Below are positions 46,837-55,157 of a DNA stretch of 64,000 nucleotides, in pieces. Source of the DNA: Bacillus gobiensis (GTDB lineage: Bacteria > Bacillota > Bacilli > Bacillales > Bacillaceae); contig NZ_CP012600.1 of NCBI RefSeq assembly GCF_001278705.1, positions 186,190 through 250,189 of the forward strand, given 5' to 3'. Position 1 is the stretch's first letter, and every line of letters begins with the position of its first letter. A program made the position numbers and the translations under genes. The notes under the pieces were generated by a model that saw nothing but the letters and a program-made list of their open reading frames with translations, was not told the DNA's origin and did not search any database.

Positions 46837-47613
46837 TTGAAGAAAAAAATATCAGCAGAATTACAAGCAATAGAAAAAAAACACCAAGTACAAATCCTTT
46901 ATGCGTGTGAATCGGGCAGCCGGGCATGGGGGTTCCCTTCGAAGGATAGCGATTATGATGTACGTTTTATTTATATTCATAAGCCTGATTGGTATCTCTC
47001 CATTGAGGATAAACGTGACGTCATCGAACTGCCGATTGATGAACTGCTTGATATCAATGGTTGGGACTTGCGGAAAGCATTGAACTTGTTTCGAAAATCT
47101 AATCCGCCGTTAATGGAATGGCTGAAATCGGATATTGTCTACAAGCAAAATGATTGGTTTTTGAAAAGCATGCAGGAGCTCACGAACGATTATTTCTCCC
47201 CTCTTTCTTGCGCACACCATTATTTAAATATGGCAAGAAACAATAATCGCGGCTATCTTCAGGGAGACAAGGTCCGTATTAAGAAATATTTTTATGTGCT
47301 GCGGCCGTTGCTTGCCTGCCTCTGGATTCAGCAAAACCAGTCGATGCCGCCGATGCGGTTTCAAGAACTGGCTCATGCGATGCTTCCTTCAGGTGAACTA
47401 AACGAACAGGTTGAAAAATTATTGGAACGGAAAACACGAGGAGAAGAGCTGGGAACAGAGCCTAGAGTAGAAATCATTCACGAATTCATTGAGCAGACAC
47501 TTCCTAAAGTCGAAGCCTTTCTAAAGGATTGGCCAAAGAATGAAAGGCTTCCGGCCGCGCCGTTAGATCGGTTGTTTAGGGAAGCATTGAGTTTGAATAG
47601 AGAAGCGAATTGA
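46837..47613 (+). CDS. ycgL: YcgL-like nucleotidyltransferase (RlaP family)
   Basis: A 258-residue protein with a polymerase-beta-type nucleotidyltransferase motif: CESGSRAWGFPSKDSDYDVR, holding the GS and the DxD metal ligands (residues ~28-45). WDLRKALNLFRKSNPPLMEW follows and the rest is helical. It matches B. subtilis YcgL and the RNA-ligase-associated RlaP family. The biological substrate is unknown; RNA repair has been proposed for relatives. The TTG start follows GAGGGG. Confidence 0.85.
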   Translation: MKKKISAELQAIEKKHQVQILYACESGSRAWGFPSKDSDYDVRFIYIHKPDWYLSIEDKRDVIELPIDELLDINGWDLRKALNLFRKSNPPLMEWLKSDIVYKQNDWFLKSMQELTNDYFSPLSCAHHYLNMARNNNRGYLQGDKVRIKKYFYVLRPLLACLWIQQNQSMPPMRFQELAHAMLPSGELNEQVEKLLERKTRGEELGTEPRVEIIHEFIEQTLPKVEAFLKDWPKNERLPAAPLDRLFREALSLNREAN

Positions 47614-47697
47614 AACAATAGGGAGGTAGTAAAACTCTGTATTTACAAGCCTTCCGGGTTTCAGGAACTCATCACCTTAATTAGAAAGGACATGCAG

Positions 47698-47880
47698 ATG
47701 AATCGTTATATAAAAATAGGAATAGTTTTACTAGTAAGTATTTTCATAATGTCAATGCTATTCTGTTATATTGTAGATGGGAGCCTTAATGGTGATGATT
47801 TTTTCAGAAGTATTATCTATTCTCTAGTTTTTAGTGTGGTTTTTAGTACAGGGTTAAAATTACGCCGCAATAAAAATTAA
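47698..47880 (+). CDS. Small two-helix membrane protein
   Basis: A 60-residue protein with two hydrophobic helices (IGIVLLVSIFIMSMLFCYIV and SIIYSLVFSVVFSTGLKL) separated by a short acidic loop (DGSLNGDDFF), and a basic C-terminus. Both ATGs at 47692 and 47698 are usable; AAAGGA favours the second. No function can be assigned. Confidence 0.5.
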   Translation: MNRYIKIGIVLLVSIFIMSMLFCYIVDGSLNGDDFFRSIIYSLVFSVVFSTGLKLRRNKN

Positions 47881-48071
47881 CGCTGGACATAAAAATACGA
47901 ATGAAATACTCCCAAAATCATAAATAAATCTTCTTTATACCTTTGATTTCCCAGTTTCATCTCTGCATCTTTCAAGACTTTCATTTTATATTCAACTATC
48001 ACAATTCCATCTGTACCTTTTGAAAATTGAGCCCAGCTAAAAGGTTGTTTAGAAATAGTACCGCGCGAATA
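47877..48071 (-). pseudogene. Possible C-terminal gene fragment
   Basis: On the minus strand a stop-free stretch reads ...SWAQFSKGTDGIVIVEYK, then ...NQRYKEDLFMILGVFHSYFY, and stops. It looks protein-like but has a stop immediately upstream and no start with an RBS. I do not recognise the family. It may be the tail of a lost gene. Confidence 0.3.
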
Positions 48072-48149
48072 TCAGAAAAATCGCCCAAGATCACACATGA
48101 ATTTCAATCTTCACCAACAACCAATGAGTATATTTCTGACAAACTCAAC

Positions 48150-48179
48150 TTGACACTTCTGCATCCCCCATCATAAACT
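48150..48179 (+). promoter_or_regulatory. Promoter of the ABC-F leader
   Basis: TTGACA at 48150-48155 with CATAAA (16-base spacing) or TAAACT (18-base spacing) as -10. The MutS2-like leader promoter has the same two hexamers, TTGACA and TAAACT. Confidence 0.6.
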
Positions 48180-48214
48180 AATAGTAAGAAAAAATGAAAG
48201 GGTGAGCTAAGTAC

Positions 48215-48226
48215 ATGAAGTTTTAA
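48215..48226 (+). CDS. Three-codon leader MKF of the ABC-F gene
   Basis: ATG AAG TTT TAA with AGGGTGAG 8 bases upstream. The stop codon overlaps the first attenuator arm (48224-48233). A second mini-frame (MKG) lies just before, at 48194-48205. Confidence 0.55.
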   Translation: MKF

Positions 48227-48456
48227 TCCTATTTCCAAGAAAAACATTCGTTATCGCTCTCGAATCGTTTTCCCAGAATAGGATTAGTCTGTACTTTTTA
48301 CATCCTTTAATCGGTATGTCTTTTCCTATTCAGAAAACCAGAGGCTGGTAACGGCTTTTTCTGAATAGGATTAGCCATGTACTATTGCAGCGAATTCACA
48401 TGCACCTTTATTTGCTGCAGCTTACATAGCCTCCTATTCGGAACGGATGGGGGGCT
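48215..48456 (+). promoter_or_regulatory. Five-segment transcription attenuator of the Vga-type ABC-F gene
   Basis: Five arms alternate between two complementary sequences: A TAATCCTATT (48224-48233), B AATAGGATTA (48277-48286), C TCCTATTCAGAAAA (48324-48337), D TTTTCTGAATAGGA (48357-48370), and E TCCTATTC (48432-48439, inside the terminator). A pairs with B (10 bp), C with D (14 bp), and E lies in the terminator. If a ribosome on the MKF leader covers A, then B can pair with C (8 bp), freeing D to pair with E (8 bp) and break the terminator. Confidence 0.75.
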
Positions 48457-48460
48457 TTTT
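48428..48460 (+). terminator. Leader terminator of the ABC-F gene
   Basis: AGCCTCC-T-ATTCG pairs with CGGAT-G-GGGGGCT around a GAA loop, followed by TTTT. It lies 50 bases before the coding start on the sense strand. Confidence 0.85.
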
Positions 48461-48473
48461 AGCGCATAAAAAG

Positions 48474-48503
48474 CCTCCGACCAGATCAATAAACTGGAGG
48501 AGG
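48474..48503 (+). promoter_or_regulatory. Hairpin sequestering the ABC-F ribosome-binding site
   Basis: CCTCC and CCAG (48474-48484) pair with CTGG and GGAGG (48494-48503). The paired GGAGG is the Shine-Dalgarno of the gene, so translation may be controlled in addition to transcription. Confidence 0.55.
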
Positions 48504-48510
48504 AGACCGT

Positions 48511-50088
48511 TTGACGATATTAGAAGCAAATTATATTGAAAAATACGTGAGAGACCGAATGCTGTTTAAGGCGGAGCAGCTGAAAATTGAAGAAAGCGAC
48601 CGGATCGGACTGGTAGGCAAAAACGGCAGCGGAAAAACGACTTTGTTAACAATTTTGTCAGGAAACGGAGAAGCAGATGAAGGCACAATCATGACACATT
48701 CAACCCGTTATCTTTTGCCGCAGTTAAAGGAAGCGAAATCGAAAAAAAGCGGTGGCGAAGTGACGAAGGAATATATTGATAAAGCATTAATGCAAAAAGC
48801 TGACATTCTATTTGCAGATGAACCGACGACTCATCTTGATACTAACTGGATGGAAGAGCTTGAAAACCGGCTGAAAAAATACCGGGGAGCCATAGTTCTC
48901 GTTTCCCACGATCGATATTTTTTAGATCAGCTCTGCACGAAAATCTGGGAAATTGATGAAGGAAGCATTAACGAATACAAAGGAAACTATTCAAGCTACA
49001 TTAAACAGAAAGAGCTGTTGAGGAAGCAGCACCAAGAAAAATACGAAGCCTACATGGAAAAGAAAGAGCAGCTGGAGAAAGCGATACAGCTAAAGGAACG
49101 AAAAGCAGCAAAAGTGACAAATCCTTCCCCAAAAAAACTGAGTACATCAGAAACTCGGGAAGCAAAGCCTTATTTTGCTAAGCTGCAGAAAAAAATGCAT
49201 CAGAACATCAAGGCTCTGGAAAAGCGTGTAGAAAAGCTTGATGAGGTAGAAAAGCCGAAAAAACAAACGGCGATCAAAATGGATATTCCGAATCAAGAGA
49301 AGATGAAAGGGAAAACGATCCTTCGTGCCACTGATTTATCGATGCAATTTGGGAAACGGATTCTTTGGAAACCGGCTTCTTTCGAAATAAAAGCTGGTGA
49401 AAAAGCAGCGATCATCGGCAAAAATGGGGCGGGAAAAACAACCCTGCTTAAGCAACTGATGCATGAACGAAAAGAGGTTTCGCTTTCTCCTTCTGTCAAG
49501 CTTGGTTATTTCAGCCAGAACCTTGATATCCTAGAGCAAGAGCAGTCCATCTTAGAAAACGTAATGAAATCTTCATTTCAAGAGGAAAGCATGGTTCGGA
49601 CTGTATTGGCAAGACTTCATTTTTTACGTGAAGATGTATTTAAGCCGGTTCGTGTGCTCAGCGGCGGCGAGAGAGTGAAGGTGGCTTTTGCTAAAGTATT
49701 TTTAAGCGATATGAACGTTCTTGTGATGGACGAACCGACTAATTTTCTCGATATTGAAGCCTTGGAAGCATTAGAGAGCTTGCTTACAGACTATGAGGGA
49801 ACGATTTTATTTGTATCCCACGACAGAAGATTTATTGAAAACATTGCCACCCGAATAATCGAAATTTCCAATCAGTCTATTACTGCTTTTGACGGCGGTT
49901 ACAGAGATTTTTTAGAAAGAAACCGGGAGTCAACGAGGGATTTCGTAAAAGATGAATTGCTTCAAGTGGAAACCAAGCTTTCCGAAGTGATCAGCAGACT
50001 TAGCGAAAGTCCGACGGAAGAATTAGATCTTGAGTTTAAAGCACTGGTTGCGGAGCGGAAAAGGCTGCAAGATTTGAAAAAAGAGTAG
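48511..50088 (+). CDS. Vga-type ABC-F ribosome-protection protein
   Basis: A 525-residue soluble protein with two ATPase domains and no membrane part. Walker A motifs are GKNGSGKTT (~residue 36) and GKNGAGKTT (~305); signatures are KSGGEVTKEYI and LSGGERVKVAFA; the interdomain arm is ~165-255. The weakened first signature, TRYLLPQLKEAKSKKSGGEV and EPTTHLD follow the Vga(A)/VgaL pattern, and the length fits (~522). Such proteins enter the E-site and dislodge lincosamides, pleuromutilins and streptogramin A. The start is TTG after GGAGGAGGAG. It sits behind an elaborate attenuator, as known for other resistance ABC-Fs. Confidence 0.9.
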   Translation: MTILEANYIEKYVRDRMLFKAEQLKIEESDRIGLVGKNGSGKTTLLTILSGNGEADEGTIMTHSTRYLLPQLKEAKSKKSGGEVTKEYIDKALMQKADILFADEPTTHLDTNWMEELENRLKKYRGAIVLVSHDRYFLDQLCTKIWEIDEGSINEYKGNYSSYIKQKELLRKQHQEKYEAYMEKKEQLEKAIQLKERKAAKVTNPSPKKLSTSETREAKPYFAKLQKKMHQNIKALEKRVEKLDEVEKPKKQTAIKMDIPNQEKMKGKTILRATDLSMQFGKRILWKPASFEIKAGEKAAIIGKNGAGKTTLLKQLMHERKEVSLSPSVKLGYFSQNLDILEQEQSILENVMKSSFQEESMVRTVLARLHFLREDVFKPVRVLSGGERVKVAFAKVFLSDMNVLVMDEPTNFLDIEALEALESLLTDYEGTILFVSHDRRFIENIATRIIEISNQSITAFDGGYRDFLERNRESTRDFVKDELLQVETKLSEVISRLSESPTEELDLEFKALVAERKRLQDLKKE

Positions 50089-50095
50089 AAGAAAA

Positions 50096-50124
50096 AACGC
50101 AGCATAGGAGCCGTATGCTGCGTT
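50096..50124. terminator. Terminator between the ABC-F and FeoB-like genes
   Basis: AACGCAGCATA pairs perfectly with TATGCTGCGTT around a 7-base loop, between convergent genes. Confidence 0.8.
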
Positions 50125-50129
50125 CTTCG

Positions 50130-51788
50130 TCATTCAAATAACTTAAACACTAGCAGAAAACACATTGCAAAGCAAACAGACGTAATCACTTGCCGATAAA
50201 TAAACTGAATTGCGTTTTTTAGTCCGAATTCCTTCGCTATGGTCATCATCGTAACGAGACAAGCTGTCAAAGTTGAAGATAGAAATACCAAGAGAAACAG
50301 CTGTGAACAGGAAAGCTGGCTTAAAAAGTCACCTTGTCCCTGATTAAAGAGCAGGATCCCATCTTTTCGGATCATGGAAAATGCCAAGCCTGAAGCTGCT
50401 TCTGCGGGCAGCTGAAGAAGAGCAAGCAACGGATGGAATATAATGGAAAATACTTGGATCACATGAAAGGTTTGCAGGAAAGAAGCGACGAAGCAGATGA
50501 AGATAAAAATAGGCATAGCTTGTAAACTAAATTGCTTTACGTCATTTTTTAGCCTGAAAAACGTTCCCAACCAGGTAGGCTTTTGTAAAAAAGTCCGTCT
50601 AGGTATTGGACGTGACCCTGTATCAAAAGCTTTATTGTGAAACCAAATTCGTTTATGAATGATCCCGGCAAATGTTAACGTCAAAATATAAGGAAAAAAC
50701 ATCCAAGTCGAGTGTGCAGAGTTAAATATAGACAGGGTCGCGCCAATCTGATAGCTGCAGGCCGAGCCGAATGAGATCATTGAGACACATTGCTTCCGAG
50801 TACAAGCACTGCAGTTTCTGCTTTGATAAACGGCGACCACATTACAGCCAAACCCGCTTAATACCGGGACAAGATCGTGGCTGTCAATGCCAATTCTTCT
50901 CGTTATTGGCGCAAGCGAATCAATGATTCGATCTTTTATGCCAGTCTCATCTGCAATCGCTGTACTTACACCCATTAAAAATACGACTGGGAACGCCCAA
51001 ATAAACGAATAGATCCCGAGCGTCAACAGCCCATAATCACCAATCATAATGGTTTGGATCAAAGCCGGCGAATTCTCAAATAGTTTCAATACTTCAGAAA
51101 GTAAATACTGATCAAATAAGGGCTGCAGTACAGAAGAAAGTTGATAAGCGATCCACACCGGAAAAAGAAACATGCTGATCAATGTACAGATGGAAAGCAT
51201 TGGACCAGTTAAAGGACGGTCAAACAGCAGCTGACGGGGCTCTACATTTGCCAGCTTTAGTTCAGCCAAATGGTTTAATTGTTTTTCTGTCCATACTTTT
51301 TGGCTTGTTACGAATTCCATCAAAAGCTTTCTCTGATCCTCTCTCAACAACCTTGTATCTAAGAGAAATAAAGGCAGCTTTTCTTTTAACAGCAGCTCCT
51401 TTAGCTGCTGTTTATCGTTTTCTCTCATTTTATCTGCATAGGTGACGACGACAATAAACGGCTTATTTGTCACCTTAATTAATGGCAATAATGCCTTTAT
51501 CTCGTCTTGGAAATGTGTTCCTCTGGCTACAAGAATGATTTTATCTGATTGTCGGATTTCTTTTAAGGCGATTTCATTTGAATCTTTTTCAGACATCCTT
51601 ATACCAGGTGTATCAACGATTAACATATGATCAAGACGATTTATCCGGATCGAATAGCTGGATCCTTTCACATTTGTCTCATCACCAGACTTGTTCATGC
51701 TCATACGTGAAAAAAGCGTCGTTTTCCCAGCGGATTCTAAGCCGATTAAAGCAACACGTTCATCGCTTATCGCCGAAGTTTCTAACAT
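50130..51788 (-). CDS. FeoB-like GTPase/metal permease
   Basis: A 552-residue protein with an N-terminal G domain (G1 GLESAGKTT, G3 DTPG, a degenerate G4 TYADK) and a membrane domain with two inverted gates. The core motif is SGFGCNVVAVYQSRNC, followed by ACTRKQCVSMISFGSACSY. This is clearly FeoB-like but divergent and short (FeoB is ~660-770 residues), and G1 lacks the usual PN. Its start overlaps the end of a flavoprotein gene that lies behind a Zur box, so the pair is probably induced by zinc shortage. Zinc rather than ferrous iron may be its cargo. Confidence 0.8.
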   Translation of the reverse strand: MLETSAISDERVALIGLESAGKTTLFSRMSMNKSGDETNVKGSSYSIRINRLDHMLIVDTPGIRMSEKDSNEIALKEIRQSDKIILVARGTHFQDEIKALLPLIKVTNKPFIVVVTYADKMRENDKQQLKELLLKEKLPLFLLDTRLLREDQRKLLMEFVTSQKVWTEKQLNHLAELKLANVEPRQLLFDRPLTGPMLSICTLISMFLFPVWIAYQLSSVLQPLFDQYLLSEVLKLFENSPALIQTIMIGDYGLLTLGIYSFIWAFPVVFLMGVSTAIADETGIKDRIIDSLAPITRRIGIDSHDLVPVLSGFGCNVVAVYQSRNCSACTRKQCVSMISFGSACSYQIGATLSIFNSAHSTWMFFPYILTLTFAGIIHKRIWFHNKAFDTGSRPIPRRTFLQKPTWLGTFFRLKNDVKQFSLQAMPIFIFICFVASFLQTFHVIQVFSIIFHPLLALLQLPAEAASGLAFSMIRKDGILLFNQGQGDFLSQLSCSQLFLLVFLSSTLTACLVTMMTIAKEFGLKNAIQFIYRQVITSVCFAMCFLLVFKLFE

Positions 51789-52900
51789 TCACACTCCACC
51801 CCGCAGCAAGAAAGATCATCTAAAAACATTTGATTACGGCGATAAGTGTCAAAAACCTTTTCGTCACAGTCGAGACCTAACCGTGTAATCACTTCCTTTG
51901 CTACAACAGCAAAGCGCTGGCGGAACTTATAAATAAAACAAAAAATAACTGCCTGTTGGCGTACGCTCGGTCCAATTAAAAAAAGATTAGATACAATTGT
52001 AGATTCGTCATTTTCTGTAAGATGCGGAAGCCCGTCTTCTCTCCATTCGAAAAAAGATTCTATTTGTTTTGCCCCGGAAAGAAAGCCGGTTGCTAATATT
52101 GGTTTTGTTTTAGAGAAATAAGTGGCTCCATCCGCTAAAAGAAGCTGATATCCTGACTGTTCTTTTGTGATTCCTGTAACTTCACTTCCGCCAATAAGCC
52201 GAAGCTTCTTTGTAGCCATTGCGGTTTTTAGCCTTTCATACGTATATGGAGACAAGGAAAGACTTGGATCTGCCTCATTCGGCTTCCATGCTTCTGTACG
52301 TGAAAAAATGGTGGCTGAGTTTCCGGAGCTGATCAGATGCGAGGCCGCGTCAATTCCGCTTTCATAGCCGCCAATAATGGTATATTCATTCTTTTCAAAA
52401 GCTTCCCATGATTGAACCTGACTGCTGTGAATTGCATATCCAGCTCCTTCAAAGGGCCGAGCATTTGGAAAGTTGAATTCGCCTGCTGCCCATATAAGCT
52501 GGTCTGCTTCTATCATTCCGTCAGAAGTGTATAAAATAAATGATTTCTTTCTTTCTACATGTTCAACATTCACATTTTCATAAACCGGCAAATCAAAATG
52601 CTCTGCAAGCAGGGAGAGGTATTCTCCATACTCCTGCCCGGTCAAATGCTCCTTCTTAAACGTATATGCGGGTGAGGTTTCCGGTGTAATAGCGTTCAAA
52701 TCCAAAGCCCCGAAGCCGTGTCCTGTGAAGGAGGGGGTGAGCAGCTTCATTTCATTTGGCCAATTAAAAAAAGTCGATCCAACCTGATCTCTTTCTAAAA
52801 TCACAAAGTCATTTATCTTTAATTTTTTTAGCAAGATACCAAGCCCAATACCAGCGGGACCGGCGCCTACGATTACAATTTTCTTTTTCATTACGGGCAT
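51782..52900 (-). CDS. FAD/NAD(P)-binding flavoprotein (CzcO-like), Zur-controlled
   Basis: A 372-residue flavin-dependent monooxygenase-like protein. The N-terminal FAD motif is IVIVGAGPAGIGLGILLKKL, the second dinucleotide motif is YTIIGGYESGIDAASHL, and LATGFLSG lies near residue 275. The C-terminus ends DDLSCCGVECEC, a Cys-rich tail that could bind metal. Relatives (CzcO) occur near metal-efflux genes. It leads a two-gene operon with the FeoB-like permease (7-base overlap), behind a nearly perfect Zur box. It may reduce or modify a metal chelate for uptake; this is inference. Confidence 0.75.
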   Translation of the reverse strand: MPVMKKKIVIVGAGPAGIGLGILLKKLKINDFVILERDQVGSTFFNWPNEMKLLTPSFTGHGFGALDLNAITPETSPAYTFKKEHLTGQEYGEYLSLLAEHFDLPVYENVNVEHVERKKSFILYTSDGMIEADQLIWAAGEFNFPNARPFEGAGYAIHSSQVQSWEAFEKNEYTIIGGYESGIDAASHLISSGNSATIFSRTEAWKPNEADPSLSLSPYTYERLKTAMATKKLRLIGGSEVTGITKEQSGYQLLLADGATYFSKTKPILATGFLSGAKQIESFFEWREDGLPHLTENDESTIVSNLFLIGPSVRQQAVIFCFIYKFRQRFAVVAKEVITRLGLDCDEKVFDTYRRNQMFLDDLSCCGVECEC

Positions 52901-52914
52901 TCCTTTCTTTCAAA

Positions 52915-52929
52915 ACGTAATTATTACGA
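52915..52929 (-). promoter_or_regulatory. Zur box upstream of the flavoprotein/FeoB-like operon
   Basis: TCGTAATAATTACGT on the minus strand differs at one position from TCGTAATNATTACGA. TATACA and TTGCAA upstream form a likely promoter (16-base spacing). Confidence 0.85.
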
Positions 52930-53020
52930 TTTAAACTGTATACTATATGAACATCAAGTTGCAAGTATGAATTTTCGTTAGACAAAAAAACCCTGCATAC
53001 AAAGGAATTATTATTTACAA

Positions 53021-53821
53021 TTATTCATTTTGTTCATACGTATCATAAACATAAGGTTGACTCGGGGTATCAATTTTTTCAACCGTCGGATCAACGATCA
53101 CTGGAAGCTCACTGTCATTATAATGTAATACGTCGATTGTGCCTTTTACTCTGATCCATGTGTCATTTGAAAGTGATGAAAGAGAATCTCCATTTACCGC
53201 CATCCCAAATACGACGGCGTCTGCTGTGCAGCAGCTGACTCCAAAACGAGCGACAACAATCTGATCCTTTGTAAAATCAGGCTCCCGGTATACAAATCCT
53301 TCCAATTGAACTTTTTTCCCGACGAAATGCTGAAGGTTTCTCTCAATCTGATCTAATACAGGCAAGAAATTTTCATTCGTCAAGAGAATTATTTTTTTGG
53401 CTTCAAGACTTGTAAGATTAGGATCTGATGGAGGATTTCCATTGGAGGTGCTAGAGAATATCCCTTCCCCGTATTTATGTCCGCGTTTGATGGCAGCATC
53501 ATTTGTTAATATATGATCGGAAAACAGGAAGCCGGTAACCAGTGGGAAAATAAACAAACTATAGACAAAGATTGAGCCGAAAATTGTTTTTGGAACGCTG
53601 TGATCGCCTGCGCAACCGCATTGGTGGGCATTCATTTCAGAACTGCTGCTAAGTATGAGAATAAAACCAAGCAATAAAAAGATAAATAATGCAATATAAA
53701 CATAGATATGCATTTTAGGAGAAATAAAATTTGCGAGCTTTTCGGATACAATCAGATTGATCAACAAAAGGGCAAAACCAACAAGGATAATCCCGCGCAA
53801 ACTTTCATGAAATTGCGTCAC
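53021..53821 (-). CDS. ycgQ: YcgQ-like TIGR03943 family protein
   Basis: A 266-residue protein: N-terminal membrane helices (GIILVGFALLLINLIVSE, YVYIALFIFLLLGFILIL), a HQCGCAGDH segment, and a C-terminal beta-rich domain (~150-260) with RFGVSCCTADAVVFGM. This is the TIGR03943/DUF1980 family that partners with YcgR-type permeases. B. subtilis ycgQ belongs to the Zur regulon. The GTG at 53821, preceded by GGAGGGG, is chosen over an overlapping upstream GTG. It directly follows ycgR. Confidence 0.88.
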   Translation of the reverse strand: MTQFHESLRGIILVGFALLLINLIVSEKLANFISPKMHIYVYIALFIFLLLGFILILSSSSEMNAHQCGCAGDHSVPKTIFGSIFVYSLFIFPLVTGFLFSDHILTNDAAIKRGHKYGEGIFSSTSNGNPPSDPNLTSLEAKKIILLTNENFLPVLDQIERNLQHFVGKKVQLEGFVYREPDFTKDQIVVARFGVSCCTADAVVFGMAVNGDSLSSLSNDTWIRVKGTIDVLHYNDSELPVIVDPTVEKIDTPSQPYVYDTYEQNE

Positions 53822-53835
53822 CCAAACCCCTCCAA

Positions 53836-54819
53836 TCACTGCAAAATAATAATGGTTCCATAAACAATGACGGTTACGACAACAAGAAACGCAAGGACAA
53901 ACCGGGTCTTAAAATAAGCGAACATCATAACTGTATTTTTTAAATCAAGAATAGGACCATACACTAAAAAAGCAATAATCGAACCATACGTAAATGTCGT
54001 TCCAAAGGTGGCAGCGACAAAAGCATCGGCTTCCGAGCAGAGCGAAAGGAAGTAAGCAAATGCCATCATGACAGCTGGTGCAAGAAATGAATGCCCTCCA
54101 ACTGACTCTAATACGCTTCGATCAAGAAGAGTTGAAAATAAACTGGCTATAAGCGAACCGATAATTAAATAACGTCCCATATCAAAAAATTCTTCGCCCG
54201 CATGCCGGAGTACGCCTGTGAAACTTACTGAATGAGTATGAGAATGATCGTGACTGTGATGGTGGCTGCTCGGCTTTAATTGATCACTTGATCGGAATAT
54301 CAAATAGATAACAGCGCCAATCACAATTGCACAAACAAACGCGACTCCCATTCGTCCATATAAAATGATGTGATTAGATTGAAAAGCAAAATAGGTTGAA
54401 GCTGCAACAATTGGATTGAGAATAGGTGCCGTTGACAAAATAACGACTCCCAAATGCAAGGGCATCCCTTTTTGAATTAACCGTCTGACGACAGGTATAA
54501 TGGCACATTCGCAAACAGGAATGAGAGCTCCAACAAGAGCAGCAGGAACAAGCGCCGCAATCGGATGTTTCGGTAGGAGTTTTCGTAAGAATTTTTCAGA
54601 AATAAACAGCTGAATGAGAGAAGAAGCAAATGCGCCAAGCAAAATAAAAGGAATGGCCTCCAGCAGAATACTTAAAAAGATCGTATTTATATTTAGAAGT
54701 ACAGGAGGAATTGTTCCTGGTGTAAAAAACCTGTCCCCAGTAAAAAGAAGGATAATGATAAGAACCACTAAGCTAACTCCAGTTAATTCAAGAAAAAATG
54801 CGCGAAAGTATTTTTTCAT
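53836..54819 (-). CDS. ycgR: YcgR-like permease (DUF318/ArsP type)
   Basis: A 327-residue membrane protein with about eight helices. LGAFASSLIQLFISEKFLRK, PVCECAIIPVVRRLIQKGMP and LSLCSEADAFVAATF are typical of the ArsP/DUF318 permease family. A His-rich loop (HHHSHDHSHTH, ~residues 180-190) suggests zinc handling. It pairs with YcgQ. The ATG at 54819 has GGGAGG 6 bases upstream. It diverges from rpmG, whose Zur box may control both directions. Confidence 0.88.
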   Translation of the reverse strand: MKKYFRAFFLELTGVSLVVLIIILLFTGDRFFTPGTIPPVLLNINTIFLSILLEAIPFILLGAFASSLIQLFISEKFLRKLLPKHPIAALVPAALVGALIPVCECAIIPVVRRLIQKGMPLHLGVVILSTAPILNPIVAASTYFAFQSNHIILYGRMGVAFVCAIVIGAVIYLIFRSSDQLKPSSHHHSHDHSHTHSVSFTGVLRHAGEEFFDMGRYLIIGSLIASLFSTLLDRSVLESVGGHSFLAPAVMMAFAYFLSLCSEADAFVAATFGTTFTYGSIIAFLVYGPILDLKNTVMMFAYFKTRFVLAFLVVVTVIVYGTIIILQ

Positions 54820-54922
54820 TCTTTTCCTCCCGCAAAACAGAATCATTCTTGTTTAATGACTATGGTTGTCCAGTGCAAAGTATGCATTTGAAAAAAGGAA
54901 TATTATTAAATGGGGGAGGCAC

Positions 54923-54971
54923 TTGACTTCGCAGAGCAAACTCGATATCATTTAAATCGTAATGATTACGA
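54923..54971 (+). promoter_or_regulatory. Promoter and perfect Zur box of the rpmG-zagA unit
   Basis: TTGACT (54923-54928) and TATCAT (54946-54951) are spaced 17 bases. TCGTAATGATTACGA at 54957-54971 is a perfect Zur palindrome lying just downstream of the -10 box, where Zur would block transcription. Confidence 0.9.
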
Positions 54972-54995
54972 ATTAAGAAAGGGCGAAGATGATTC

Positions 54996-55145
54996 ATGAG
55001 AGTAAATATTACATTAGCTTGTACAGAAACCGGAGACCGTAACTATATAACGACGAAAAATAAACGAACAAACCCTGATCGTTTGGAGTTGAAAAAATAT
55101 TCTCCACGTTTAAAACGATACACACTGCACCGGGAAACAAAATAA
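54996..55145 (+). CDS. rpmG: Zinc-independent ribosomal protein L33
   Basis: A 49-residue L33 ([20 protein letters not shown]...RETK). The zinc form has two CxxC pairs; here only Cys9 remains and the second pair is replaced ([10 protein letters not shown]). It is the C-minus form made when zinc is short, allowing zinc to be released from ribosomes. A perfect Zur box precedes it. zagA follows after 12 bases, so the two form one operon. Confidence 0.92.
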   Translation: MRVNITLACTETGDRNYITTKNKRTNPDRLELKKYSPRLKRYTLHRETK

Positions 55146-55157
55146 GGAGTGGGGACG

